Source of the DNA: Sinobacterium norvegicum
GTDB taxonomy: Bacteria; Pseudomonadota; Gammaproteobacteria; Pseudomonadales; Sinobacteriaceae
Length of the DNA: 64,000 bases
Assembly: GCF_923077115.1 (NCBI RefSeq)
Contig: NZ_CAKLPX010000001.1
Span: 744,001 to 808,000, forward strand
Reading direction: 5' to 3'
Of this stretch, positions 52,870-61,840 are shown piece after piece. The notes below the pieces were generated by a model that made no database searches, was not told the origin of the DNA, and saw only the letters and a program-made list of their open reading frames with translations. The translations under genes and the position numbers were made by a program. Within the stretch, counting starts at the first letter, position 1, and each line of letters begins with the position of its first letter.

Positions 52870-54286
52870 AGCTATATTTCTCCAGTTCCAAACGCTGCTT
52901 AATCGATGGTATAACATCATTTGCATGATGATTAACATATAAAACCGTTGTACCTCTCGCCTCACAGACACGCTCAATCAGCGTCAATATCAGGCCACGA
53001 TTCCATTCGTCCAGGCCCTGACAAGGCTCATCTAAAATCAGCAGGGCCGGATGCTTAACCAATGCACGTGCGATTAATAACAACCGCTGCTGACCATAGG
53101 ATAACGATTGGAACGGCTGATTCGCCAACGCCGTCATTCCCAGCAACCCCAGCCACTGCTGCGCACAATGATGCTCAGCTTCGGTAATCTGCTGATAAAT
53201 ACCGATGGTATCGTGAAAGCCTGAGACAATGACGTTGATCGCACTGATCGACACACGGTATTGCCATTGCAACGACGCTGAGACATAACCAATATATTGT
53301 TTAATCTGCCAAATCGTCTCACCACTTCCCCGGCGAAAGCCAAAAACATCAATGGTATTGCTGTAACACTGCGGGTGGTCACCGTTGATCAAGTTTAACA
53401 GCGTCGTCTTGCCACTGCCGTTTGGCCCACTCAGCTGCCAGTGCTGGCCTGGAGCAATCGTCCAATTGAAGCCGTCGAAGACGGTTTCATCACGGTATTG
53501 AACATGAATATTGTGTAGCTTTACCAGCGGCAGTTCAGGCTTCAATGCTGGCGGTGGTGGATTCACCGCGGCAGGGACCTCAAAGTCGACAGTGGCAAGG
53601 TGGTACTGCTGGCCAATCAGTGCATCAGCATCGGCCCGCGAACACTGGCTGACAATACCATTGTCGATACTGGCGATGTGACTAATGAAGTCGGCAACCT
53701 CATCATAACGGTTACACACCATGACACACTGACAATAGGCGCTGAGCTGGGTCAACAGCGTTGTTAGCATCGCTGCGCTCTCGGTATCGAGGCCATCATA
53801 GACCTCATCGAGCACCAGCAAGTCTGGTTTTTGTAGCAGCGCACGGACAATCAACAGCTTTCGCGTCTGCCCCGTCGATAACTTACGAAAGCCCCGCGAC
53901 AACAGCGGCTGCAATGAGAATTGTTCGATTAACTGTAGTCGGTATTCACTGTCATCACTGACTATTAATTCATCGACGCTACGCCCGCCGTTGAGTTCTG
54001 CCACACTGTCGGCATCATCAAGTAAGTATTGTTGCTCAATCAACTGGCGCTGCTGCTCCAACGAAACCGACGCAATGTTGAGCTCACACAGCCCGGATAC
54101 CTCACCGCTGACTAATTCACCCTCACCCTCAAACAAGGCTGCCAGGGCCGATTTACCGCTGCCGTTGGCGCCGATAATCGCCCAATGCTGGCCTGAATCT
54201 ATAGACCAATTGTCGATGGAGAGGTGAAAATCACCGTCAAAAACTGCCTCAATCTGCTTAAAACCTATCACTGTTACCACACTCAA
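52868..54286 (-). CDS. duplicated ABC ATPase, ModF/PhrA-like (472 aa)
   Basis: Cytoplasmic protein with two ABC-type ATPase domains. First domain: Walker A GANGSGKSALAAL (about residues 37-49), signature LSTGQTRKL, Walker B LLVLDEVYDGLD. Second: Walker A GPNGSGKTTLLNL, signature LSYGQQRLL, Walker B LLILDEPCQGLD. It lacks membrane segments. The pattern is that of ModF, associated with molybdate uptake in enterics, though its function is not settled; no modABC lies here. It is downstream of the small unknown gene and MATE pump on the same strand. The stop codon overlaps the small-RNA terminator. Confidence 0.85.
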   Translation of the reverse strand: MSVVTVIGFKQIEAVFDGDFHLSIDNWSIDSGQHWAIIGANGSGKSALAALFEGEGELVSGEVSGLCELNIASVSLEQQRQLIEQQYLLDDADSVAELNGGRSVDELIVSDDSEYRLQLIEQFSLQPLLSRGFRKLSTGQTRKLLIVRALLQKPDLLVLDEVYDGLDTESAAMLTTLLTQLSAYCQCVMVCNRYDEVADFISHIASIDNGIVSQCSRADADALIGQQYHLATVDFEVPAAVNPPPPALKPELPLVKLHNIHVQYRDETVFDGFNWTIAPGQHWQLSGPNGSGKTTLLNLINGDHPQCYSNTIDVFGFRRGSGETIWQIKQYIGYVSASLQWQYRVSISAINVIVSGFHDTIGIYQQITEAEHHCAQQWLGLLGMTALANQPFQSLSYGQQRLLLIARALVKHPALLILDEPCQGLDEWNRGLILTLIERVCEARGTTVLYVNHHANDVIPSIKQRLELEKYS

Positions 54287-54339
54287 CTATTGTTATTTAG
54301 TCCAGTGTAATAGCCCTTGCAGTAATTCTCTAGCACCAA

Positions 54340-54582
54340 TCAATGCTGCGATTTAACAAAGGTCACGGTATCAATAATCAGCGGTGTACAACTGCCGCTG
54401 TCAATCAACTGAGCCTCTATCAGATAGTGACTGCCCACCACCGGCACGATACTAAAACGCGACAGCTGGATTTTGGCATCGATAAAGCGATCGATATCAA
54501 AATAGGCAAAATCACGGTCGACTTTTTTAGTTTCACACTCGCCACTGAACGGACTGTAGCTACAGTTTCCACCTATCTTCAT
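54340..54582 (-). CDS. small unknown protein (80 aa)
   Basis: A short gene with a good ribosome-binding site (AGGAGA seven bases ahead of its ATG) in the gap between the MATE transporter (ends 26 bases upstream) and the ModF-like gene (starts 53 bases downstream), all on the minus strand. The protein is soluble, has no signal peptide, and shows GGNCSYSPFSGECETKK at the N-terminus with three cysteines in all. I do not recognise a family. The alternative reading frame on the opposite strand (54343-54654) has no comparable signal. Confidence 0.6.
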   Translation of the reverse strand: MKIGGNCSYSPFSGECETKKVDRDFAYFDIDRFIDAKIQLSRFSIVPVVGSHYLIEAQLIDSGSCTPLIIDTVTFVKSQH

Positions 54583-54608
54583 TCACTTTCTCCTGCTCTA
54601 AATCGCTA

Positions 54609-55946
54609 TTACTGCTGCATAGACAATGCTGGATATCGTTGTGACAATAAATAAAAAGCCATAGCCAACGCCAGCAAGCCGAATAGCATCATGGCAAGCG
54701 AAGAGGCAACAACGACACCCGGCGCTCCCCACAGTGTAGCCCCGACAGAACAGAACAACCATGTTGCAACAGTGGCGCGCACAACATTAAAGCCGGTAGA
54801 CCACAATGGCTTACCGCAATTGTTGAAAATCGTATTCGATAACGCCAGCAAACCCAGACCAGAGGCCAGCGGCACTTGATAGTAACAAAAGGTGATTATC
54901 ATCTGTGCTGCCAGGCCATCGACAGCGTATAAACGGATAATCAACGGCGCCATGAACACCAGGGTTAACCACACCAACAGGGTATAAGACAACACAACCA
55001 TCATGCCACTGCGCAGCACCATCAATACACGCTCAGGCTTGTTGGCGCCGATATTTTGTCCGATTATCGGGCCCGCAGCACCGGAGAGAGAGAAGTACAC
55101 CGAAAACAACAATGGTGCCAAACTACCTACCAGGGCATTACCCGCCACCGCCTCGCTGCCGAACGGCGCTAAATATAACATGACAATAATGCCACCAATC
55201 GGCGTTGCCAAATTAGTAATAAGTGCAGGAGCGGCAATACGCAATGCCGGCATAATAATGGCTTTTAAATTTGGCCACCTCACCACAATAAACAGCTGGT
55301 GATGCCGCTGAATCAGCCAAATCGCCACGAAAAAACAGCCGACCCTTGCCGCCACGGTTGCCCAGGCTGCACCCTCAAGCCCCATATCCAACACAAAAAT
55401 AAACAGTGGGTCGAGTACAATATTAATCACCGAGCCAAGCAGCGAGACCCGCATCGCCCGCATCGGGTCGGCCACTGAGCGCAGCGAAGCGCTGAAGACC
55501 ATGGCCAGGGTTGCCAATGGCATGGTCGGCAAGACTATCATCATATAACGCATCGCCTGATCCGCGGCAGCATCCGAGGCGCCCAACATCTGCAGAATAG
55601 GCAGCAAAACAGGGTATAACAGCATCGTCAGTAAGAATGACAGCGCCACGGCAATCGCCACAATCGTGGTAAAGTAGGTCGCGCCCTCTTCCTTGCCTCC
55701 GCGGCCGACAGCCTGAGACAACAACACACCGGTGGCCACCGAAAAGCCAATACCAACAGAGCCGGTGATAAACAGCACCGAGCCTGCAAAGCCAATGCCG
55801 GCCAAAATATCGATATCGTTTAATAGGCTTAGAAAATACATGTCGACAAGGGCGACACTGAACATGCTCAACATGCCGATAACAGAAGAAAATGTCATCG
55901 TAATTAAGGCTTTGTTGATAGAGCCTTCGGTAAATGATCTGGTCAT
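54609..55946 (-). CDS. MATE-family multidrug/cation efflux protein (445 aa)
   Basis: Inner-membrane exporter with 12 helices in two six-helix halves. The first half holds TMTFSSVIGMLSMFSVALVD near the start (conserved asymmetric start of MATE proteins), VLLSQAVGRGGKEEGATYF, and the second half SLSGAAGPIIGQNIGANKPE. It uses a sodium or proton gradient to remove cationic compounds. Substrate unknown. Starts at the ATG at 55946; no close upstream partner on the same strand (hutZ ends 62 bases away, behind a terminator). Confidence 0.9.
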   Translation of the reverse strand: MTRSFTEGSINKALITMTFSSVIGMLSMFSVALVDMYFLSLLNDIDILAGIGFAGSVLFITGSVGIGFSVATGVLLSQAVGRGGKEEGATYFTTIVAIAVALSFLLTMLLYPVLLPILQMLGASDAAADQAMRYMMIVLPTMPLATLAMVFSASLRSVADPMRAMRVSLLGSVINIVLDPLFIFVLDMGLEGAAWATVAARVGCFFVAIWLIQRHHQLFIVVRWPNLKAIIMPALRIAAPALITNLATPIGGIIVMLYLAPFGSEAVAGNALVGSLAPLLFSVYFSLSGAAGPIIGQNIGANKPERVLMVLRSGMMVVLSYTLLVWLTLVFMAPLIIRLYAVDGLAAQMIITFCYYQVPLASGLGLLALSNTIFNNCGKPLWSTGFNVVRATVATWLFCSVGATLWGAPGVVVASSLAMMLFGLLALAMAFYLLSQRYPALSMQQ

Positions 55947-55955
55947 TAAAACCTC

Positions 55956-55989
55956 AAAAAAAAACCCAGACAGGACGCTGTCTGGGTTT
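55956..55989 (-). terminator. terminator after hutZ
   Basis: AAACCCAGACAG / CTGTCTGGGTTT (55962-55973 with 55978-55989, loop GACG) with an A-run on the plus strand, which is a T-run on the minus strand. It closes the haem-receptor/hutX/hutZ transcript. Confidence 0.85.
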
Positions 55990-56008
55990 GAAAATTATAA
56001 TTTAGTGA

Positions 56009-56542
56009 TTAACTGGCAGCGCTGACGCGGGGCTTATGGCCATCACGTAGATGCTCAATACTCTCACCAGCCAGTGTTTTTCCGGCTATGGTAAAGGCCT
56101 TACCGAAATCTTTGACATAACGGCCGCCGAGTGGCGTTAATTTAAATAAATTGAAATCGGTCATCTGACGAAGGTTATGAATTCTGTCGCCCTGCTTATT
56201 AAACAAACAGGCAATACCTTGATCGTAATCGGCACCTGATTCAAAGGCAATATGCTCTGCACTAACCTGGTAGTTAACCCGGATGCGGGCAAAAATTGTC
56301 TGCGCCTCGGATTCATCCTCAACGATTAAAACCGCCGCCTTGTTATTATTTTTTAAATTGACACCATGAATCGCGATATCGCTAAGTAATACATAAATAC
56401 AGTCATTGGCGATAGCAAAAGGGGCGTAGGAAGCATAGGGGTGGCCGTCCTCGTCGAGGGTCGACAAATTAAGCGTTTTTCTGGTATTGAGAAACTCTAA
56501 TAGCTCATCGCCTAATCGAACTTCCATTGCTTTATTTTTCAT
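56009..56542 (-). CDS. hutZ: haem utilisation protein HutZ/HugZ (177 aa)
   Basis: Split-barrel (PNPOx-like) protein that binds and degrades haem in the cytoplasm to release iron. Family signals are LNLSTLDEDGHPYASYAPFA, MTDFNLFKLTPLGGRYVKDF and the C-terminal AGESIEHLRDGH, whose His-containing segment is typical for HutZ. Length matches. It follows hutX with a five-base gap and both follow the TonB-dependent haem receptor, so haem iron is released after uptake. ATG at 56542 has AAGGG ahead. Confidence 0.9.
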   Translation of the reverse strand: MKNKAMEVRLGDELLEFLNTRKTLNLSTLDEDGHPYASYAPFAIANDCIYVLLSDIAIHGVNLKNNNKAAVLIVEDESEAQTIFARIRVNYQVSAEHIAFESGADYDQGIACLFNKQGDRIHNLRQMTDFNLFKLTPLGGRYVKDFGKAFTIAGKTLAGESIEHLRDGHKPRVSAAS

Positions 56543-56547
56543 GGTAT

Positions 56548-56940
56548 TTACCCTTGTTGGTACTGTTGTTTCATATCTAAGTAAGCTGTTTTTTGCTCCG
56601 CGTGTAACACCCCAGCGGCATCACGACCAAGAAACACCTTAAAAACGCACTCACCATCCTTGTTTTCAAAGACGAAGGCATGGCTTTCTTGACCACGGTG
56701 ATCCTTACTCTGAAAACTAATCGCGGCAACCTTGGCCAGGTTTAAATGCCCTTCAAAACCCGTGCCGGCCTTGAGGTTGTAAAACCCATGAGCCATTTCA
56801 CCCGGTGGAAACACCCCCTTGAACTCAAACACCGAGCCGCCATGAAGAATAATCGTGGTGGTGTTTTCCCACTGACTAAACATCTGCAATAACGGCATCG
56901 CTTGCTCTGCCGGCATTTTTTTTTGCGTTTGCTCTAACAC
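56548..56940 (-). CDS. hutX: haem carrier HutX (130 aa)
   Basis: Cytoplasmic haem-binding protein that passes haem to HutZ. It is short, with ILHGGSVFEFKGVFPPGEMA, HGFYNLKAGTGFEGHLN and the C-terminal LGRDAAGVLHAEQKTAYLDM, matching the HutX/HuvX family. Located between the receptor and hutZ in a single transcript. Confidence 0.88.
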   Translation of the reverse strand: MLEQTQKKMPAEQAMPLLQMFSQWENTTTIILHGGSVFEFKGVFPPGEMAHGFYNLKAGTGFEGHLNLAKVAAISFQSKDHRGQESHAFVFENKDGECVFKVFLGRDAAGVLHAEQKTAYLDMKQQYQQG

Positions 56941-56995
56941 TATGTACCTCTCTGACTAAAACACCGGCTGGTTAACCCAGCCGGTATGACAAAAA

Positions 56996-59059
56996 TTAAA
57001 AACTGTATTGGGCCGAAACACGGACTGATCGGCCAATCTCGTAGACTGAGGCCCAGGCGTTGCGATAATTGGTATCGAAGGCGTTGGCCACGGTCAAATC
57101 AACCTTGACGCCTTCAAGCGACTCACCGGTAGGTTCCCATGTTGCATAGAAGTCAGCGGTGGTATAACCCTCGTAAGGCCCCTGAGTATCATCGCTCGGC
57201 ACGTGGTTCTGATCACTGGTTTTTATCGCACGGACGCCCAACTTGGTATCGATATCCCAAAAACCATAATCAAGCGATGCGACCCACTTATCGGCGGGAA
57301 TACCCGATAAGTATTCGCCGCTGTCGGCATCCTCACCACGAGTCTGACCGTAGGATAACGCTGCCGTTAACGCATCAATTTGATAGACCGCACCCAACTC
57401 AAAACCCTTTAGGCGAGCGTTGGCTATATTGTCCGAGGTTGAGGTGCCGGCACAGCCTTCACCCATACCAGGAATAAAACATGTGGGCGGCATATTTTCT
57501 GGTACATAGACACTTAACTCGATAAAGTCTTCAACCTTGTTATCAAACACAGCGGCGGTGAAACTCAGACTGTCATCGGCAAAAACATTTTCAAACTCAA
57601 AGTTACCTTTTAGCTCGACGTTTTTTGATTTCTCTGGCTTCAGCTCTGGGTTGGGCACAAATACGTTACTCGGGCCACCGGGATAAAAGGCGAAGTGAGT
57701 GCCATCCATATACAGTTCGTAGACATCAGGGGCGCGGAATGCCTCATCATAACGTAACGACCATGCCATCCAATCTGTCGCCTGCCAGGTCACCGCCAAC
57801 GAGGGCGACAGTGCCGATTCTTCACTATTGTCGAAGCCTTCCGCCTCTGATTTAAAGGTGTCATAACGAACACCGGCCTCTAATACCACAGACTCTAGCA
57901 GCTGATAATTGGCATAGACAAAACCGCCCAGAGTCGTGGTCTTAGCATCGGCCGGCGGATTGGGTCGGCCATCACCACCGCCAGAGCCTGGACGCTCGGT
58001 ATCAAAGCCATCCTCGTAGCCATCGAGACCGGTGAAGATATTAAAATCGCCAATCTCTGACTTATTGGTGAGCGAGAAACCCAGGGTTTCAATATCACTA
58101 ACATCAAGACCATTATTGATATTTGTTTCTTCGATTCGAGTTTTATTCTGATACAACTTCGAATCTAAATTAATTAAATCACTGCCGGGGTTAAACTGAT
58201 AACTCACCGCCAGATGCTCATCATCGGTGGTGCGGTCAATCAAGTTGTCCGAGGCATTGAGCTGATCGTCGGCACTGCCGACCACCGGCGGGTGGCCATC
58301 GTTGGTGCTCGTACGATAGTTAATACCCACCTTGTTAGCATCGTTTATTTGCCAGTTGATCTTGGCCAAGGCAGTGCTATTTTTCGTCTCACTGCCCCAT
58401 AACGTGTCACCGTTGCCCTGCTCCATGGTATCGCTGTCAAGATAGGTGCCCGCTAACAGCCAATCGACATCACCCTGCTTACCGGCAACACCAGCAGTCG
58501 TCGACCACTGCTCACCATTACTGTTATAACCCCCTTTGACAAAGCCACCAATAGACTCACCGTCATCGACTAAATCATCGGCACTGATTGTCTGCTGGGC
58601 AACAACACCACCAATAGCGCCTGACCCCCAGAGAGAGCTGACCGGCCCCTTCACCACATCGATAGAGCTGAGCAACGCAGGATCAAGAAAATATGAAGGG
58701 CGGTGGCTGAAGTTGGTATTCACCCGGGTGCCATCGACAACCTGCAACACCTTGTTACCAGACATACCGCGAATATTCACTGACTGATTACCGGGGACAG
58801 GGCCACCAGCGACACTGACGTTGGGTTCATACTTAACAGCCTCGGCAACGGAGTTTGCCTGTATTTCATCTAGCGCTTGCTTGTCGACACTGTCAATACT
58901 TCGACTGGCCTGCTCTGTTGTTTGATCCATCCGCGAGGCTGAAACCACCACCTTCTTCATGGTGGTAACAGCGGGCTGCTGACTTTCAGCATAAGCCGGT
59001 TGCAGCACGACCAAAGAACAGAAGCCTCCAATGGCCAGGCTTGGAAATACGTTTTTCAT
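56996..59059 (-). CDS. TonB-dependent haem/haemoglobin receptor (687 aa)
   Basis: Outer-membrane receptor importing haem. Signal peptide MKNVFPSLAIGGFCSLVVLQ, TonB box KKVVVSASRM, plug (GPVSSLWGSGAIGGVVAQQ), and a 22-strand barrel ending RVSAQYSF. The haem-receptor motif FRAP (EAFRAPDVYELYM) is followed by NPEL (VPNPELKPEKS), as in HemR/HmuR/HutA proteins. Start placed at the ATG at 59059, with GGAG seven bases ahead. Head of the transcript with hutX and hutZ, divergent from tonB-exbBD-hmuTUV, with a Fur-box-like site between. Confidence 0.92.
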   Translation of the reverse strand: MKNVFPSLAIGGFCSLVVLQPAYAESQQPAVTTMKKVVVSASRMDQTTEQASRSIDSVDKQALDEIQANSVAEAVKYEPNVSVAGGPVPGNQSVNIRGMSGNKVLQVVDGTRVNTNFSHRPSYFLDPALLSSIDVVKGPVSSLWGSGAIGGVVAQQTISADDLVDDGESIGGFVKGGYNSNGEQWSTTAGVAGKQGDVDWLLAGTYLDSDTMEQGNGDTLWGSETKNSTALAKINWQINDANKVGINYRTSTNDGHPPVVGSADDQLNASDNLIDRTTDDEHLAVSYQFNPGSDLINLDSKLYQNKTRIEETNINNGLDVSDIETLGFSLTNKSEIGDFNIFTGLDGYEDGFDTERPGSGGGDGRPNPPADAKTTTLGGFVYANYQLLESVVLEAGVRYDTFKSEAEGFDNSEESALSPSLAVTWQATDWMAWSLRYDEAFRAPDVYELYMDGTHFAFYPGGPSNVFVPNPELKPEKSKNVELKGNFEFENVFADDSLSFTAAVFDNKVEDFIELSVYVPENMPPTCFIPGMGEGCAGTSTSDNIANARLKGFELGAVYQIDALTAALSYGQTRGEDADSGEYLSGIPADKWVASLDYGFWDIDTKLGVRAIKTSDQNHVPSDDTQGPYEGYTTADFYATWEPTGESLEGVKVDLTVANAFDTNYRNAWASVYEIGRSVRVSAQYSF

Positions 59060-59158
59060 GACAAACTCCAACTTCTACAAATCATCACTGGGCGATTTTT
59101 TATTAAACGGTTATTCAACGAGACGGCGAGAATAAAACAATAAAAACCAAATGTAAAC

Positions 59159-59177
59159 GCTAAACATTCTCATTTGC
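59159..59177. promoter_or_regulatory. Fur-box-like site in the divergent haem locus promoter region
   Basis: The reverse complement GCAAATGAGAATGTTTAGC fits the 19-base Fur consensus at about 13 positions. It lies in the 180-base space between the haem receptor and tonB, the expected place for iron control of both transcripts. Confidence 0.55.
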
Positions 59178-59239
59178 ATTACGAATAGTGAATTGCTAGA
59201 CTTCTGCTACTCACATCGCCACTGATGATTTTCGTTGTA

Positions 59240-59959
59240 ATGAAATTAGTTAGAACAGCCTGTATTTTCAGCGCCATCGCTATCCATGGCCTGCTATTGG
59301 CCTCGATTCCTGAGCCACTGTCCGATGTCACCCTCGACACCGGTGGCGGCGCATCCTCCCCTATGGCGGTCTCTGTTGGCTTTCAGCAAACAGCGGCCGC
59401 CAAGGCCGTGACAAAAGAAAACAGTGACCCGGTTGAGCAGGAAGTCGCTACCCCGGTGCAGCCACCAGTAAAGCAAGATAAGCCTGAGCAAGAGTTGGCA
59501 AAAAACGGCTCGGTTATGACCAACAAGCCTGAGCCTTTAATAGAGCCAGAGCCGCAGCAGATACCACAACCAACAGAGCCTGTAGCCGACACCATAGAGG
59601 AGCCGGATACCACAGAGCAGCAACCTGCACCGGAGGCAGCCCTGGCCAGCAGTCAGACCATTGCCAGCGGCATCCATCACAACATTATTACCGAGCCACT
59701 GTTTGCCAGCAGCCCAACCCCACCCAGCTACCCAACCATTGCCCGTAAACGTGGCCAACAAGGCGTGGTGTGGTTGGACATTAAGCTCGATAAACACGGT
59801 GAACAAACCGGGGTGGAAGTGTTTCAAAGCTCAGGCGTTCGGTCACTCGATCGCGCCGCCTTAAAAGCCGTCAAGCAATGGCAGTTCCTGGCCCATAAGG
59901 TAGGCAACCTGACCGTCGCCTCCCACATTCGTATACCTGTAGAATTTTCACTGGATTAA
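59240..59959 (+). CDS. tonB: TonB-family energy transducer (239 aa)
   Basis: Periplasm-spanning protein that drives TonB-dependent receptors. N-terminal helix (RTACIFSAIAIHGLLLAS), a Glu/Pro-rich linker (about residues 60-140: EPEPQQIPQPTEPVADTIEE), and a C-terminal domain (PSYPTIARKRGQQGVVWLDI, RSLDRAALKAVKQWQF) of the TonB type. First gene of the haem-uptake operon. The start is uncertain between 59225 and 59240 (MKLVRTACIF); I prefer the latter. Dedicated to the adjacent haem receptor by position. Confidence 0.88.
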   Translation: MKLVRTACIFSAIAIHGLLLASIPEPLSDVTLDTGGGASSPMAVSVGFQQTAAAKAVTKENSDPVEQEVATPVQPPVKQDKPEQELAKNGSVMTNKPEPLIEPEPQQIPQPTEPVADTIEEPDTTEQQPAPEAALASSQTIASGIHHNIITEPLFASSPTPPSYPTIARKRGQQGVVWLDIKLDKHGEQTGVEVFQSSGVRSLDRAALKAVKQWQFLAHKVGNLTVASHIRIPVEFSLD

Positions 59960-59965
59960 ACCATT

Positions 59966-60568
59966 ATGCCGCTGTACCAACACCTACACGATCAATTGGG
60001 CTACCTCACCCTACCCCTGCTACTGTGCTCTTTATTGGCCCTTGCCCTGATCATAGAAAAAGTCTTTGTGCTGACTCTGCAATCCTTAAAAAAAACCAAG
60101 GTCACTGCCAGTGCCGCGGCCTTTAGCAATCAGAAACAGCCACCACTGGTGGCTAAGGGGCTGGGGTTATTAGCCATCCATGGCCAGGAAAAAAAATCGA
60201 TGCGCGAGGAAGTTGCCGCCATCTGGTTGAATGCTCAGCGCCGCAAATTATCCAGCGGCATACGCCTGCTACAGGTCATCGCCCTGCTGACACCACTGCT
60301 TGGCCTGTTAGGTACTGTACTTGGTTTAATCCAGGTCTTTAGTGACCTCGGCGACCACCAGGGCCCTATCGAACCCTCACTATTGGCCGACGGGCTTGGG
60401 CTGGCCATGTACACCACCGCCGCCGGTTTAATCATTGCGCTTCCGGCACTGGCCGGCGCGCACGGTTTTCAGATCTGGATCGACAGAATCATCAACCGGG
60501 CTGAACACACCATGAATCAGGTGAATCTATTAATGGACGGCGTCGACATGGATAAGTGCCATGATTAA
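59966..60568 (+). CDS. exbB: ExbB, MotA/TolQ/ExbB proton channel (200 aa)
   Basis: Inner-membrane pentameric channel that uses the proton gradient to energise TonB. Three helices: LTLPLLLCSLLALALIIEKV, LQVIALLTPLLGLLGTVLGL and YTTAAGLIIALPALAGAHGF; the middle GLLGTVLGLIQVF motif is typical. Its end overlaps the start of exbD by eight bases. Six bases after tonB. Confidence 0.9.
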   Translation: MPLYQHLHDQLGYLTLPLLLCSLLALALIIEKVFVLTLQSLKKTKVTASAAAFSNQKQPPLVAKGLGLLAIHGQEKKSMREEVAAIWLNAQRRKLSSGIRLLQVIALLTPLLGLLGTVLGLIQVFSDLGDHQGPIEPSLLADGLGLAMYTTAAGLIIALPALAGAHGFQIWIDRIINRAEHTMNQVNLLMDGVDMDKCHD

Positions 60569-60989
60569 TAGCCGCAGCGAGCAGGACAGCGGTGTTTTTG
60601 GCGCACCCGAATTAACGCCACTGATCGACATCGTTTTTATCGTCATTGTCTTTTTGTTGCTGACCGCAAATTCGCCACTGCTGAAACTGCCGATCGATAT
60701 TCCCGAGAGCAGCGAAGAGACAACACTGGCGGCATCCGACGCCCCGGTAATAACCGTTGCCATCGCCGCCGAAAAACCCTATTGGCGTATTGAAGAGCAA
60801 CCTTTTACCGACTGGGTCATCTTTAAAGAAAGCCTGCTGGAGCAAATGGCAACAGCCGATCAAACCATCACTATCGCCGCCGACAAGGCCGCACCGACGG
60901 AACCCTTATTACAGTTGTTGGCCTTTTTACATCAAAACAATATCACCAACACACAGATTATCATGGAACAACCGAGTTCATCATTATGA
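60561..60989 (+). CDS. exbD: ExbD, biopolymer transport protein (142 aa)
   Basis: Single-pass membrane protein of the TonB motor. Transmembrane segment PLIDIVFIVIVFLLLTANSP (about residues 15-34), with Asp18 the likely proton-carrying residue, then a periplasmic domain with ITIAADKAAPTEPLLQLLAF. It overlaps exbB by eight bases and hmuT by four. Confidence 0.88.
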   Translation: MINSRSEQDSGVFGAPELTPLIDIVFIVIVFLLLTANSPLLKLPIDIPESSEETTLAASDAPVITVAIAAEKPYWRIEEQPFTDWVIFKESLLEQMATADQTITIAADKAAPTEPLLQLLAFLHQNNITNTQIIMEQPSSSL

Positions 60990-61840
60990 AAAAAATACTT
61001 TCCTCTTATCGCCTGCCCTTTGCCGCCTCTATTTTTGCCTCCGCCGTGTTGCTCAGCAACCCATTACAGGCAGACCGTATTATCAGTACTGACGCTGGCA
61101 GCACCGATATTTTATTGGCCTTGGACGAGGGCAACGATCTGGTTGGCGTTGATGTCACCAGCGTCGTCCCCGCAGAATTATCAGTGGCTAAATTAGGCTA
61201 TCACCGCATGTTAGCCACCGAGGGCATTTTAAGCCTCAACCCTGGGCTTATTATTGGCAGCGAGCACATGGGGCCACCGGAGACTATCGCGGCGATAGAA
61301 AAAAGTCAGATTGAATTATTGCAATTGCCCGCAGCCACAAACGCAGATTCACTAAAATTAAACATTAAAAAGATCAGCACCGCCGTGGACAAACAACAAC
61401 AGGCGCAGCCACTGCTGGCACATATTGATAAGCAAATGCTATCGATCAACCAACAACAGCTGGCCGCCGATACTAAAGTCGCCTTTCTTTTACAAATGGA
61501 TGGACGCAGCCTGCGCTTAGCCGGTGAAAACACCACCGGTAACGATATTATTAGGCTGCTTGGCGGTGAAAACTTATCGCAGCTGCCCGGCTACCAGTCA
61601 ATCTCAGCAGAGGCGCTGATCAGCCTTGAGCCAGAGGTAATTATTATTGCCAGCCGAGACATGTCTAAACCGCCAGTAGAAGCCCTGCTTAAGGACAATC
61701 CTCTGTTAGTCCATACCCCTGCCGGCCAGCAGCAGAAGATTATTGCGGTCGATGGTCGCAACCTCATCGCCGGCATCAGCCTCACGGCCATCGATAGCCT
61801 GGCCGATATTGCCGACACACTGGCTCAGGCTCAGCGATGA
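60986..61840 (+). CDS. hmuT: haem-binding periplasmic protein HmuT (284 aa)
   Basis: Periplasmic substrate-binding protein of the haem ABC importer. Signal peptide with FAASIFASAVLLSNPLQA, then RIISTDAGSTDILLALDEGN and VGVDVTSVVPAELSVAKLGY, and the second lobe with LGGENLSQLPGYQSISAEAL. The tyrosine in KLGYHRML and the following HMGPPETI are typical haem-ligand or pocket segments of the family. ATGA overlap with exbD and with hmuU. Confidence 0.88.
   Translation: MKKILSSYRLPFAASIFASAVLLSNPLQADRIISTDAGSTDILLALDEGNDLVGVDVTSVVPAELSVAKLGYHRMLATEGILSLNPGLIIGSEHMGPPETIAAIEKSQIELLQLPAATNADSLKLNIKKISTAVDKQQQAQPLLAHIDKQMLSINQQQLAADTKVAFLLQMDGRSLRLAGENTTGNDIIRLLGGENLSQLPGYQSISAEALISLEPEVIIIASRDMSKPPVEALLKDNPLLVHTPAGQQQKIIAVDGRNLIAGISLTAIDSLADIADTLAQAQR

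Noticed and set aside
52721-52942. Plus-strand open frame of 73 codons over the small RNA
   Set aside because: Its TTG start lies ahead of the predicted transcript start, it has no ribosome-binding site, and it reads through a strong terminator. It is best treated as a chance frame.
54343-54654. Plus-strand 103-codon frame opposite the 80-residue gene
   Set aside because: It lacks a ribosome-binding site and runs antisense into the MATE gene; the minus-strand frame has a strong site.
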